Below, piece after piece: positions 44,601 through 54,190 of a stretch of 64,000 bases of DNA; position 1 is the first letter of the stretch, and each line of letters begins with the position of its first letter. The DNA is from Flavobacterium endoglycinae (GTDB taxonomy: Bacteria > Bacteroidota > Bacteroidia > Flavobacteriales > Flavobacteriaceae). The notes beneath the pieces are model-generated. The model was not told the DNA's origin, searched no databases, and saw only the letters and a program-made list of their open reading frames with translations. Both the position numbers and the translations under genes were made by a program. The stretch is from contig NZ_CP071448.1 of assembly GCF_017352115.1 (NCBI RefSeq), forward strand, positions 4,513,001-4,577,000. The letters are read 5' to 3'.

Positions 44601-45683
44601 ATGAAAAAATTTCTATATACAATTTTACTTGCCCTTTTGATGGCTCCAACTTTTACTAAGGCACAAGAGAACGCAGGAGCTGTAGGGCCAATGTCATCAT
44701 TTCCGGTCGTGTACAAATATGATGAGCAGGTTACGTGGTATTTTGACCTTTCGGGAACCACCTTTTTAGAAAACGAAGATTTATACATTTGGATTTGGTC
44801 TCCATCTGAACCAGATGCAGGAAACTGGGAAAACTCTTCAAACTTTGCAAAATTAAGTTACGTGGGTAATAAAGTGTGGAGTTTTACTTTAACTCCAACC
44901 GTTTATTTTTCTAAAACTCCGGCTGAAATTGCAGCAAGTGCAGGATTTTGGTTTCGTTTGAAAAACAAAAACGGATCAAAACAAAGTGATGTGGCCAATA
45001 TGCCGTACACTGATTTTACAACTTTCTACACGGCAAATGAATTAATCAGAGCCTATCCAACTAAACCAACATTAGACAAAGGGGTCAGCATTTTGTTTAA
45101 TGCCAATTTAGCTCCAGGGTTTGCAGGCGCGACAAGCGTTCACATGCATAGCGGATTAAACAATTGGGATATCAAACAAGAATATCAGTCTTGGTTGCCA
45201 GATATTGTTGAAAAAACAAAACTGAAAGATTTAGGAAACGGCTTTTATAAAATGGATTTAGTTCCGAAAGATTACTACAATGCTCCAGAGGGTTACGTTA
45301 TGGAAAATTTAGTTTTCCTTATGGTAAAAGATGACTGGGCAGGAACTATTCCAGATCAGGTTTTATATGCAGGCGCTTACGAACCGCCGCCAGCACCAAT
45401 TTTTGGATATTTTCCTTTACAAATCAGCCAGAAAGATTTCTTGGGAATGTATAGAAAAAACAATGAGCCAGGTGTAAATAAACTAATCTACACGATCACT
45501 GCCGGTGCTAAAACTATTACTGGTGAATTCTCAGGAGGTACAGCAGAGATAAAAGGATTTGTCAATTTAGTTTCAGAACTAAAGGATTCTCCAGCTTTAA
45601 GTGAAATTCATATTGTGGTAAAAGACAACAAAGACAAAACAATTTCGGATACCACAATTCCGCTTAAAACTTTAGACAAATAA
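44601..45683 (+). CDS. SusE/SusF-like surface glycan-binding protein
   Basis: The protein has 360 residues from ATG 44601. An ATG seven codons earlier overlaps the preceding gene. It has a signal peptide (ending FTKAQ) and two or more beta-sandwich units (about 35-140 and 160-270, the second with SVHMHSGLNNWD). The layout resembles starch-binding SusE/F, although here it precedes susC. It is a candidate glycan-capture protein, inferred from context. Confidence 0.7.
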   Translation: MKKFLYTILLALLMAPTFTKAQENAGAVGPMSSFPVVYKYDEQVTWYFDLSGTTFLENEDLYIWIWSPSEPDAGNWENSSNFAKLSYVGNKVWSFTLTPTVYFSKTPAEIAASAGFWFRLKNKNGSKQSDVANMPYTDFTTFYTANELIRAYPTKPTLDKGVSILFNANLAPGFAGATSVHMHSGLNNWDIKQEYQSWLPDIVEKTKLKDLGNGFYKMDLVPKDYYNAPEGYVMENLVFLMVKDDWAGTIPDQVLYAGAYEPPPAPIFGYFPLQISQKDFLGMYRKNNEPGVNKLIYTITAGAKTITGEFSGGTAEIKGFVNLVSELKDSPALSEIHIVVKDNKDKTISDTTIPLKTLDK

Positions 45684-45711
45684 TTCACTATCAAATTTAA
45701 ACATCATTCTA

Positions 45712-48711
45712 ATGAATAGTAAAAATAAAAGAATAGTCCTGCATCAAATGTGGACTACTAAATCGCTCGTATTCATGATTTTCATGCTTTTTATTTCGGC
45801 AGGAATGTTTGCGCAGGGAAAAAAGCTTGTAACAGGTACAGTTTATGACAATACTGGCACTGTACTTCCGGGAGCTTCGATTATCGAAACTGGAACGCGA
45901 AATGCTACTACAACCGATTTTGACGGTAAATTTACATTGGAGGTAGCCGTAGGAGGTACAATCGAAGTTTCATTCATCGGATCAACCACTCAAAAAATAC
46001 AAATCACATCATCAACCACAAAACTAGATGTTAACCTTAAAAATGATGGATATCAATTAAATGAGGTCCAAGTGGTTTCTGTGGGATATGGAACTCAGAA
46101 AAAATCTGATTTAACAGGTTCAATTTCAACTGTTACGGCAGATAATTTAGTAAAAGGAACGATTTCTTCGACAGAACAGGTTTTACAAGGAAAAGTAGCC
46201 GGATTAAACATTATTCGCCCTTCAGGAGATCCTGCGGCGGGTGCTACTATTCGTTTACGTGGAGGAACTTCATTAACAGCAAGCAATAGTCCGCTTATTG
46301 TAGTTGACGGAATTGCGGGTGTTGATATCAATGTGGTACAACCTTCGGATATTAAATCGGTTGACGTTCTTAAAGATGCTTCTGCAACTGCAATCTACGG
46401 ATCAAGAGGAGCAAACGGAGTTATCATCATTACCACAAAATCAGGAACTAAAGGCGTTTCTGTAGTATACAACGGTCAGTCAAGTGTGGGATATGTTGCT
46501 GATAATCTTGATTTATTATCGGCAAACCAATGGAGAGGATATGTTCGTCAGACAGGAAATATGGATGCAGTTGATTTTGGCGGCAACACCAACTGGCAGA
46601 AAGCAATCGAACAGACTGCAATTTCTCAGTCACATACTTTAAGTATCAATTCAGGAAAAGCAGATAGCGGTTTTAGAACTTCTATTTCATACTTAAACAA
46701 TGAAGGCGTTATTAAAAAATCAGGTTTAGAAAGAATCAGCGGAAACATCAACGCTTACCAATATTTAGGCGATAATAAAGATGTAAAATTTGATATGGGA
46801 TTATTTGCCAATATCGACAAATGGAATCCAATTGATTACAGAATTTTTGAACGTGCTTATAACTTAAACCCAACAATTCCGGTTTATGACGCAAACGGAA
46901 ATTTCACGAACGTAAACTTTACACTTTACGAAAATCCGGTTGAAATTTTAACCAACAGAACAGTCGATAATGAAAGACACAGGCTTTTAGGTTATTTCAA
47001 AACAGAAGTTAAATTCTTAAATGATTTTCAAGCAGTGGCTAACATTTCGTTAGAACATAATGCAGTAAAAGGCGGAACTTACAAACCAACTTACGCGATT
47101 ATGGAAGGACGTTCTGAGTCTGGATATGCACAAAGAACATATGCTGAATATACAAATGCACAAGGAGAACTTTACGTAAATTACAATAAAGTAATCGACA
47201 AACACAATATTAGCGCTCTTGCGGGTTATTCTTATCTTGAAAATATCTACGAAGGTTTTGGCGCACAGCGTTCTGGTTTCGTAACAGATGCTTTTGGATA
47301 CAACAATTTAGGAGCGGGTTATAATTATCGTTTAGGTGACGTGTATTCATACAAAGGAAAATCAAATTTGGTTTCTTTTTATGCACGTGCTAACTACAAC
47401 TACGATGGGAAATATTTGCTTACAGCTACTGTAAGAAGAGATGGTTCAAGCCGTTTTGGAGAAAACAATAAATGGGGAACTTTCCCATCTGCTTCTGTAG
47501 CTTGGAAAATTTCTAACGAAGACTTCATGAGCTCTACAAAAAACTGGTTGGGATCATTAAAATTAAGAGCAGGTTATGGAGTTACTGGTAACCAAGATGG
47601 AATTGGCGAGTACAAATCGCTTTCTATTTTAGGAGTTGGAAACGATAGTTACTACGATCCAGTTACAGGAACATGGAGTTTAGCATATTCTCCAAAACAA
47701 AACCCAAATCCTGATTTGAAATGGGAATCAACAAGACAATTAAACATTGGAGTAGATTTCAGTTTATTTGACAGAATTACAGGTTCATTCGAGTGGTACC
47801 AAAAAAACACTCACGATTTATTATACACTTACGAAGTGCCTCAGCCTCCGTACTTAGTAGGAACTATGCTGGCAAACGTTGGAGAAATGTCTAACAAAGG
47901 AGTTGAACTTACTTTAAATGCTGATATCGTAAGAGGAGATAAATTTACATGGAATGCTAATGTAACGCTTGGACACAACGTTCAGAAAATCGAGAAATTA
48001 TCAAACCCAACGTATAAAACAGATGTTATTTACAGCGGTTCATTACACGGTTTAGCAGGTATGTCTGGACAATATTCTCAGATTATTGCGGAAGGATATC
48101 CAGTTGGAACATTCTGGGGATTCAGAAATGCAGGACTTGATGCCGATGGAAAAATCCAGTACTACAATGCTGCAGGAGATATTGTTGCAGAAAGCGCTTT
48201 AGTTGATGCTGATAAAACAGCTTTAGGAAACATTCAGCCAGATTTGACTTTAGGTATCGGGATGAACTTTACCTACAAAAATTTTGATCTTGGAGTTTCA
48301 GGTTATGGAATGTTCGGACAAAAAGCTTTAAATGCTACCAACATGATGCTGAACGATCCAAACAGGCTTCCAACTTACAATGTTCCAGACAGATTCCTAA
48401 ACAGTGGTATTACATCGGCTCCAAAATATTCTGATTACTGGATTGAAGATGCGTCATTCTTTAGATTACAAACCGTTTCAGTTGGGTATACTTTACCATT
48501 GAATATGAAAAAATCAAAACTAAGAATGTACATCATGGGAGAAAATCTTGCCGTATTTACAAAATACAAAGGAGTAGATCCAGAGATTGGTTTAAATGCA
48601 CAAGATGGTGCTGACCAAACAGGATTAGCAGCGCCAGGTATCGATAAGTACAACAATTATCCTAGACCAACTACAATTTCTGTGGGATTAAATTTCACTT
48701 TGAATAACTAA
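45712..48711 (+). CDS. SusC-family TonB-dependent transporter of the PUL
   Basis: The 999-residue protein has a signal peptide and a carboxypeptidase-regulatory-like domain (about 38-115, GTVYDNTGTVLPGASIIETGTRN). The plug has the signature KDASATAIYGSRGANGVI, followed by a C-terminal barrel. It transports oligosaccharides across the outer membrane with the SusD partner. The gene starts 28 bases after the SusE/F-like gene. It is intact. Confidence 0.95.
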   Translation: MNSKNKRIVLHQMWTTKSLVFMIFMLFISAGMFAQGKKLVTGTVYDNTGTVLPGASIIETGTRNATTTDFDGKFTLEVAVGGTIEVSFIGSTTQKIQITSSTTKLDVNLKNDGYQLNEVQVVSVGYGTQKKSDLTGSISTVTADNLVKGTISSTEQVLQGKVAGLNIIRPSGDPAAGATIRLRGGTSLTASNSPLIVVDGIAGVDINVVQPSDIKSVDVLKDASATAIYGSRGANGVIIITTKSGTKGVSVVYNGQSSVGYVADNLDLLSANQWRGYVRQTGNMDAVDFGGNTNWQKAIEQTAISQSHTLSINSGKADSGFRTSISYLNNEGVIKKSGLERISGNINAYQYLGDNKDVKFDMGLFANIDKWNPIDYRIFERAYNLNPTIPVYDANGNFTNVNFTLYENPVEILTNRTVDNERHRLLGYFKTEVKFLNDFQAVANISLEHNAVKGGTYKPTYAIMEGRSESGYAQRTYAEYTNAQGELYVNYNKVIDKHNISALAGYSYLENIYEGFGAQRSGFVTDAFGYNNLGAGYNYRLGDVYSYKGKSNLVSFYARANYNYDGKYLLTATVRRDGSSRFGENNKWGTFPSASVAWKISNEDFMSSTKNWLGSLKLRAGYGVTGNQDGIGEYKSLSILGVGNDSYYDPVTGTWSLAYSPKQNPNPDLKWESTRQLNIGVDFSLFDRITGSFEWYQKNTHDLLYTYEVPQPPYLVGTMLANVGEMSNKGVELTLNADIVRGDKFTWNANVTLGHNVQKIEKLSNPTYKTDVIYSGSLHGLAGMSGQYSQIIAEGYPVGTFWGFRNAGLDADGKIQYYNAAGDIVAESALVDADKTALGNIQPDLTLGIGMNFTYKNFDLGVSGYGMFGQKALNATNMMLNDPNRLPTYNVPDRFLNSGITSAPKYSDYWIEDASFFRLQTVSVGYTLPLNMKKSKLRMYIMGENLAVFTKYKGVDPEIGLNAQDGADQTGLAAPGIDKYNNYPRPTTISVGLNFTLNN

Positions 48712-48735
48712 GCGATTAACTCAAAAATATAAAAA

Positions 48736-50241
48736 ATGAAAATCAAAATATTAGGAGCATTAGTAGTAAGTATGCTTTTTACGATATCATGTACCGATCT
48801 AAGTGAAGACTTATATGATAGAGTAGAAGATGGAAATTTTGGAAATACGCCAAAAGAAGTTGATGCATTGGTAGGAGGAGCGTATTCATCTTTAAGAGGT
48901 TTCGCTGACGGAATATCAAATAACTATCCAACCTGTGAGTTTGTATTCTTTTTGAATGAAACCGTTTCTGATGAAGCTACGATTCCAACAAGAGGAACCA
49001 ACTGGTACGATGGCGGACAATATCAAGATGCACAAAAACATACTTGGAAAGCAGACAACCGTTTGATTCTTTCGGCATGGCGTTATAACTATACCGGAAT
49101 TGCAAAAATCAACTCTATCATTTATCAAATCGATAAATCATCGTTGACAGATGCTGCAAAAGCACCCATTTATGCTGAATTAAAAGCATTAAGAGCGTAT
49201 TACTATTACAACCTGTTGGATGCTTTTGGTAACGTGCCAATTGTTGTAAATTTTGAAGATACTTCACTGCCTTCAAATTCTACAAGAAAACAAGTGTATG
49301 ATTTTGTTGAAAAAGAATTATTAGATGCTATTCCGCACTTAACATCAAATGTGGTGTATTCTAAAATGACAAAAAATGTAGCGTATGCTCTTTTAGCAAG
49401 ATTATATCTGAATTCAGAAGCTTTTATTGGAACAGCACGTTGGCAGGATTGTATCGATATGTGCCAGAAAATTTCTGGATATACTTTAACACCAGATTTC
49501 TTTACCAATTTTTCAACTCAAAATGAAAAATCTCCAGAGATTATTTTTGCGATTCCTTACGATTCAAAGGCAGGGACAGTTGGAAACTACATGAACTCAA
49601 TGTCTTGCCATTATCTGCACAGATTAACAATGTCAGTTTCAGGAACAGATTATCCATGGAGTGCAAACGGAATGTGTGCACAGCCGGGAGTTTATTCTGC
49701 TTTTGCTGATACCGACAAAAGAAAGAAATGTATGGTAGCCGGAGATCAAATCAACATGGCAACTGGACAAGTAATTATCATGGACAACGGAGAACCACTT
49801 ACCTATACAGAAGATGTAACAAGCGTTGCTAACGCAAAAGACAATGAAGGTGTACGTTTAGGAAAATACGAAATGAAGGCCGGAGAAACATGGGAGCGTG
49901 ACCACGATTTAGTAGTAATTCGTTATGCTGAAATTTTAATGATGCAGGCAGAATGTTACGTGCGTTTAGGTTCTCCAGATTTGGCAAAACCTTTTGTACA
50001 GCAAATCACAACACGAGCAGGAGCAGAAATGCCAGCAGTAATCGACCTGCATTTTATCGATCAGGAGTTACTTAGAGAATTTGCTTTTGAAGGAAGAAGA
50101 AGAACAGACAACATTCGTTTTGGAACATTCTTCCAGCCATGGTGGGAAAAAGGAACAACGCCTGCTTACAGAGCAATTTTTCCAATACCAAGTACAGTTT
50201 TAACAACAAACAAAAATTTAATACAAAATCCTGGGTATTAA
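48736..50241 (+). CDS. SusD-family glycan-binding lipoprotein of the PUL
   Basis: The 501-residue protein has a lipobox (TISC, Cys19) and the SusD opening DLSEDLYDRVEDGNFGNTPKE. It has TPR-type helices (LKALRAYYYYNLLDAFGNVP) and the C-terminal LLREFAFEGRRRTDNIRFGTF segment. It forms the lid of the SusC channel and binds the glycan. It is directly downstream of the susC-type gene and is followed by a hairpin. Confidence 0.95.
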   Translation: MKIKILGALVVSMLFTISCTDLSEDLYDRVEDGNFGNTPKEVDALVGGAYSSLRGFADGISNNYPTCEFVFFLNETVSDEATIPTRGTNWYDGGQYQDAQKHTWKADNRLILSAWRYNYTGIAKINSIIYQIDKSSLTDAAKAPIYAELKALRAYYYYNLLDAFGNVPIVVNFEDTSLPSNSTRKQVYDFVEKELLDAIPHLTSNVVYSKMTKNVAYALLARLYLNSEAFIGTARWQDCIDMCQKISGYTLTPDFFTNFSTQNEKSPEIIFAIPYDSKAGTVGNYMNSMSCHYLHRLTMSVSGTDYPWSANGMCAQPGVYSAFADTDKRKKCMVAGDQINMATGQVIIMDNGEPLTYTEDVTSVANAKDNEGVRLGKYEMKAGETWERDHDLVVIRYAEILMMQAECYVRLGSPDLAKPFVQQITTRAGAEMPAVIDLHFIDQELLREFAFEGRRRTDNIRFGTFFQPWWEKGTTPAYRAIFPIPSTVLTTNKNLIQNPGY

Positions 50242-50249
50242 ATTACAGA

Positions 50250-50296
50250 ATGTCAGTCTTCCATGTTGGTTAGTCGTGGAAGGCTGACATGTTTTT
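50250..50296 (+). terminator. Hairpin between the SusD and glycosidase genes
   Basis: ATGTCAG (50250-50256) and CTTCCA pair with TGGAAG and CTGACAT (50284-50290), with one mismatch, and GTTTTT follows. It could reduce expression of the glycosidases relative to the SusCD pair. Confidence 0.6.
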
Positions 50297-50336
50297 AAAC
50301 ATATTAATTAGCAAAACAGGATTTATAAGAGATGTA

Positions 50337-50476
50337 TTTAACACATAGAAACATAGATTTTTTATGTGCAAAATTAGGATGAAGAAAGAAGCTCATTTCT
50401 CGTACATAGCTATGTTCGCTGATGCAAAGAAATACCTTTTCCTAAGTTTCAAAAGCTATGTTTCTATGTGTTTAAA
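50337..50476. repeat. Long inverted repeat of CATAG words
   Basis: The 20-base arm at 50337-50356 (TTTAACACATAGAAACATAG) pairs with 50456-50476 with one extra base. About 100 bases lie between, including a second palindromic word (ACATAGCTATGT, 50404-50415). The AT-rich element fills the gap before the glycosidase gene. Confidence 0.75.
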
Positions 50477-50517
50477 TTTTTAAAGCATTAATTATAAAAT
50501 AAATAGAACCCTCAATT

Positions 50518-51762
50518 ATGAAAAGATATATCACATTATTGTTTTTTGGAATAATGAACATTTTACTCGTTTCTAGCTGCAGCAGTGATGATAAAGGTTC
50601 AGATGAACCAGTAAAACCCGAAGTGGTCGAGCCGGTTGCGATTGAAAAAACAAACAGCACCAAAATTTACGTTCATTATATGCCTTGGTTTGAAACCAAC
50701 GAAAGTTCAGCCGATAAAAAATGGGGATACCACTGGACAATGGCAAATAAAAATCCAAACAATATAGGCGCAAACAATCAAAGAGAAATTGCGGCTTATT
50801 ATTATCCAATGATTGGGCCTTACCATTCTGGAGATAAAAGTGTGATTGAGAATCATTTATTATTGATGAAGTATTCAGGAATTGACGGCGTTTTGATCGA
50901 CTGGTACGGGACTTACGATGTCAACGACTACCGAATGGTAAAAGAAAATACAGAACAGCTTATTGCTATGCTCGATAAAGTGGGTTTAGAATATGCCATA
51001 GTTTACGAAGATCGTGTAACAACTAATGTGGTAAATGTCGGAAAAGCAATTTCAGTAACCAGCGCAGCCAAAACGGATTTAGCCTATTTAGAGAAAAATT
51101 GTTTCAGTGATGCCAATTACATCAAAGTAAATGGAAAACCATTATTGCTGAATTTTGGTCCAATTGTATTGCAAACGCCTGCCGAATGGACAAACGTTTT
51201 CAATACTTTAACCACAAAACCTACTTTTTTAACTCTTTGGGGCGAATCTTCAGACGCTGGTGTAAATGCATCAGGAGAATATGCATGGGTTTACAAAGAC
51301 AATAGCTTTTTGACTAATTTTTATACCAATACCAAACCAAACCTTTCGGTTGCAATGGGAAGCGCTTATCCTGGTTTTAAAGATTTTTATGCCGAAGGTG
51401 GAGGCGGAGCAGCGATTGGATGGACAATTGATCATAAAAACGGAGCTACACTTGATGAAACACTTCAAATGGCTAAAAATGCCAATGTGAACTATTTACA
51501 ATTAATCACTTGGAATGACTTTGGAGAAGGAACCATGATCGAGCCAACAGTAGAATTTGGATACACATTCATAGAAAAAATAAAAACATTTGCCGGAGTA
51601 AAAAACACCGAATCCGTTTTTCTTGAAATCAGTAAAATGTACAACCTGCGTGTTCAAAAGAAAGGCAATGCCGATACCCAGAAAAAACTGGATCAGGCTT
51701 TTAATTATTTTGTTTCAATGCAGCCTGCAAAAGCAAAACAGTTAATAAATGAAATTAAATAA
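50518..51762 (+). CDS. GH71/99-like glycosidase-fold lipoprotein
   Basis: The 414-residue protein has a lipobox (VSSC, Cys21) and a TIM-barrel-like domain. It carries KIYVHYMPWFETNES near residue 50 and IDGVLIDWYG at ~122. The C-terminal loop WNDFGEGTMIEP (~330) is typical of GH71/GH99-type and WbsX-type enzymes. These attack alpha-linked polymers (alpha-1,3-glucan, alpha-mannan). The specific activity cannot be read from the sequence. It sits in the same transcript direction as GH97 and may start glycan breakdown at the surface. Confidence 0.75.
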   Translation: MKRYITLLFFGIMNILLVSSCSSDDKGSDEPVKPEVVEPVAIEKTNSTKIYVHYMPWFETNESSADKKWGYHWTMANKNPNNIGANNQREIAAYYYPMIGPYHSGDKSVIENHLLLMKYSGIDGVLIDWYGTYDVNDYRMVKENTEQLIAMLDKVGLEYAIVYEDRVTTNVVNVGKAISVTSAAKTDLAYLEKNCFSDANYIKVNGKPLLLNFGPIVLQTPAEWTNVFNTLTTKPTFLTLWGESSDAGVNASGEYAWVYKDNSFLTNFYTNTKPNLSVAMGSAYPGFKDFYAEGGGGAAIGWTIDHKNGATLDETLQMAKNANVNYLQLITWNDFGEGTMIEPTVEFGYTFIEKIKTFAGVKNTESVFLEISKMYNLRVQKKGNADTQKKLDQAFNYFVSMQPAKAKQLINEIK

Positions 51763-51788
51763 GCGCTGTAATTAATACAATTTAAATA

Positions 51789-53807
51789 ATGAGAAACATA
51801 CGATATAGATACTGTTTATTGGCTTTGGCTTCGGTGATGCTATTTGCCTGCAGTACTAAAAAAACATACAAAATCAGTTCGCCTGGAAAAGTAGCCGAAT
51901 TAATTTTTGAATTAACGCCGTCAGGTCAGCCTCAGTACAGTTTTTCTTCAAATGGAAAATCAGTTATAGAACCTTCTTTAATGGGATTTGAGTTTCAGGA
52001 AATCCAAAAAATGACAGACGGTTTTGAAGTGGTTTCCACCGAAGAAAAATCAGCCGATGAAACTTGGGAACAACCTTGGGGAGAATTCAAAAAAGTTCGC
52101 GACCATCACAATGAACTTATTGTACATTTGAAAGAATCGAAAGGTGAAGAGCGTCTGGTAGATATTATTTTCAGAGTTTTTGATGACGGTTTAGGATTCC
52201 GCTACGAGTTCCCAAAACAGCCTAACTTAGGAAAAGTAAAAATTTCAAATGAAGTAACACAATTCACTTTTAAAGATAATAACGATGTGTGGTGGATTCC
52301 GGTGCACCGCGAAAACAGTTATTACGAAAGTGAATATCGTAAAACACCAATCAGCAAAACCGATACGATTAACACACCAGCCACATTTGAAACAAAAAAT
52401 AAACTGTATGTAGCGATTCACGAAGCCAATTTAACTGATTTTGCTTCGATGACACTTTTAAAAACAAGTGACAAACAATACAAAAGTGATCTTGTGCCGT
52501 GGGCTGATGGTGTAAAAGTATATGCAGAAACGCCATTTAAAACGCCTTGGAGAACAATTGTAGTGGGTAAAAATCCAGGAGAAGTGGCGACTTCTACGAT
52601 TATGCTGAATCTAAACGAACCATCAAAAATTGAAGACCTTTCTTGGATTACACCTTCAAAATACATTGGAATCTGGTGGGGAATGCACTTAGAAAAATTC
52701 ACATGGGGACAAGGGCCAAAACACGGAGCAACGACTAAAAATACCAAAGAGTACATTGACTTTGCTGCAAAAAATAATTTCGACGGCGTATTGGTAGAAG
52801 GATGGAACGAAGGCTGGGATGGTGACTGGACAGCAGATGGTTCTGCATTTAGTTTCGTAAAAGCATATCCAGATTTTAATTTGGAAGAAATCACCAAATA
52901 TGCTGCTATGAAAAATGTTCGTTTAATTGGACATCACGAAACCGCTGGAGCTTCAAAACATTATGAAAGCCAGTTAGAAGATGCATTTAAATTGTACCAG
53001 AAAATGGGCGTGAATTCGGTTAAAACAGGTTATGTAAACAAATATCTGGATAAAAAAGAATGGCACGACAGCCAGTATGGAGCACGTCATTACCGAAAAG
53101 TGATCGAAACAGCTGCGAAATATCATATTATGATCGACAACCACGAACCGATGAAAGGGACAGGTTTGCAGCGTACCTACCCGAACTTTATGTCTCAAGA
53201 AGGCGGACGAGGTCAGGAATACAATGCATGGTCTGTAGATGGAGGAAATACACCAGAGCATTTAACTACTTTACCGTTTACAAGAATGCTTTCTGGGCCT
53301 TTTGATTACACGCCGGGGAATTTCAATTTTGATTACAAAACACCATCTGGAGCGAGAGTACAAACAACATTAGCAAATCAATTAGCATTGTATGTTATTA
53401 TTTTCAGTCCGTTGCAAATGGCTTCCGATTTACCTGAAAATTATGAAGGTAAACCTGAATTCCAATTCATTAAGGATGTTCCTTGTACTTGGTCAGATAC
53501 AAAAGTTTTGGATTCAAAAATTGGAGAATATACAACCATTGTCCGTAAAGAATGGGACGAGAAAAATTGGTACTTAGGTTCTATTACCAATAGAAATGCC
53601 AGAGATTTAAAAGTAACACTTTCTTTCCTTGACGCAGGAAAAGAATACGAAGCCGAAATCTATGCAGATGGAGCAGGGGCGAATTACAAAACCAATCCGT
53701 ATCCAGTTACTATCTCTAAGCAAAAAGTAACTAACAAAAGCGAATTGAATATTAAATTGGCAGCTGGAGGAGGAACAGCCATAAAATTTACTCCAATTGA
53801 AAAATAA
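51789..53807 (+). CDS. GH97-family alpha-glycosidase lipoprotein
   Basis: The 672-residue protein has a lipobox (LFAC, Cys21), an N-terminal beta-sandwich domain (about 30-270), a catalytic barrel (about 280-560) and a C-terminal domain. Recognisable GH97 phrases are FDGVLVEGWNEGWDGDW and MSQEGGRGQEYNAW (Glu471 and Glu477). GH97 enzymes are alpha-glucosidases or alpha-galactosidases, mostly periplasmic. With the GH71/99-like gene it suggests an alpha-glucan substrate. A terminator follows. Confidence 0.94.
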   Translation: MRNIRYRYCLLALASVMLFACSTKKTYKISSPGKVAELIFELTPSGQPQYSFSSNGKSVIEPSLMGFEFQEIQKMTDGFEVVSTEEKSADETWEQPWGEFKKVRDHHNELIVHLKESKGEERLVDIIFRVFDDGLGFRYEFPKQPNLGKVKISNEVTQFTFKDNNDVWWIPVHRENSYYESEYRKTPISKTDTINTPATFETKNKLYVAIHEANLTDFASMTLLKTSDKQYKSDLVPWADGVKVYAETPFKTPWRTIVVGKNPGEVATSTIMLNLNEPSKIEDLSWITPSKYIGIWWGMHLEKFTWGQGPKHGATTKNTKEYIDFAAKNNFDGVLVEGWNEGWDGDWTADGSAFSFVKAYPDFNLEEITKYAAMKNVRLIGHHETAGASKHYESQLEDAFKLYQKMGVNSVKTGYVNKYLDKKEWHDSQYGARHYRKVIETAAKYHIMIDNHEPMKGTGLQRTYPNFMSQEGGRGQEYNAWSVDGGNTPEHLTTLPFTRMLSGPFDYTPGNFNFDYKTPSGARVQTTLANQLALYVIIFSPLQMASDLPENYEGKPEFQFIKDVPCTWSDTKVLDSKIGEYTTIVRKEWDEKNWYLGSITNRNARDLKVTLSFLDAGKEYEAEIYADGAGANYKTNPYPVTISKQKVTNKSELNIKLAAGGGTAIKFTPIEK

Positions 53808-53830
53808 TAGTTTGAGTTAAGTTTAAGTGT

Positions 53831-53868
53831 AAAACGCGACAGGTTTTAAATCTGTCGCGTTTTTTGTA
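53831..53868 (+). terminator. Terminator of the PUL
   Basis: AAAACGCGACAG (53831-53842) pairs perfectly with CTGTCGCGTTTT (53852-53863), followed by more T. It lies 24 bases past the GH97 stop. Confidence 0.9.
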
Positions 53869-53898
53869 TCTGCCTCAGTTGTTTTTAGGGTTAGATTC

Positions 53899-54150
53899 TA
53901 CATTTATATTTCGCTCCGCTGGAGCTTATTTTCTTTGGGTAATTGTATTCTATAAATATATCGCCCTTCTAGGGCTTTTTGTTGAATTAATGATCGTTTA
54001 AAATATTCATTAAAGTTTTTAACTTTTTAATAGATAGTAAAATACAACATCATTATAAAAACTAATGCTGCGTAGCAGTCTAATATCTATAGAAGAAATA
54101 GTATCAAACTAATAAGCTCCATAGGAGCGACACATATTTAATAACACATT
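53899..54150. repeat. Cluster of four short palindromic interspersed repeats
   Basis: Four mini-hairpins with stems of 4-5 bp and 3-nt loops are spaced over ~215 bases: GCTCC/GGAGC (53913-53925), GCCCT/AGGGC (53963-53975), CTGC/GCAG (54068-54078) and GCTCC/GGAGC (54116-54128). The first two are flanked by TATATTTCG-like text on the left, and the last by CGACACATATTTA on the right, so they are copies in inverse orientation. Such elements are widespread in Bacteroidota intergenic DNA (memory). Confidence 0.75.
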
Positions 54151-54190
54151 TTGGAATTTGAAATTTAAAAATCTTGGAATTTCCAAAACC

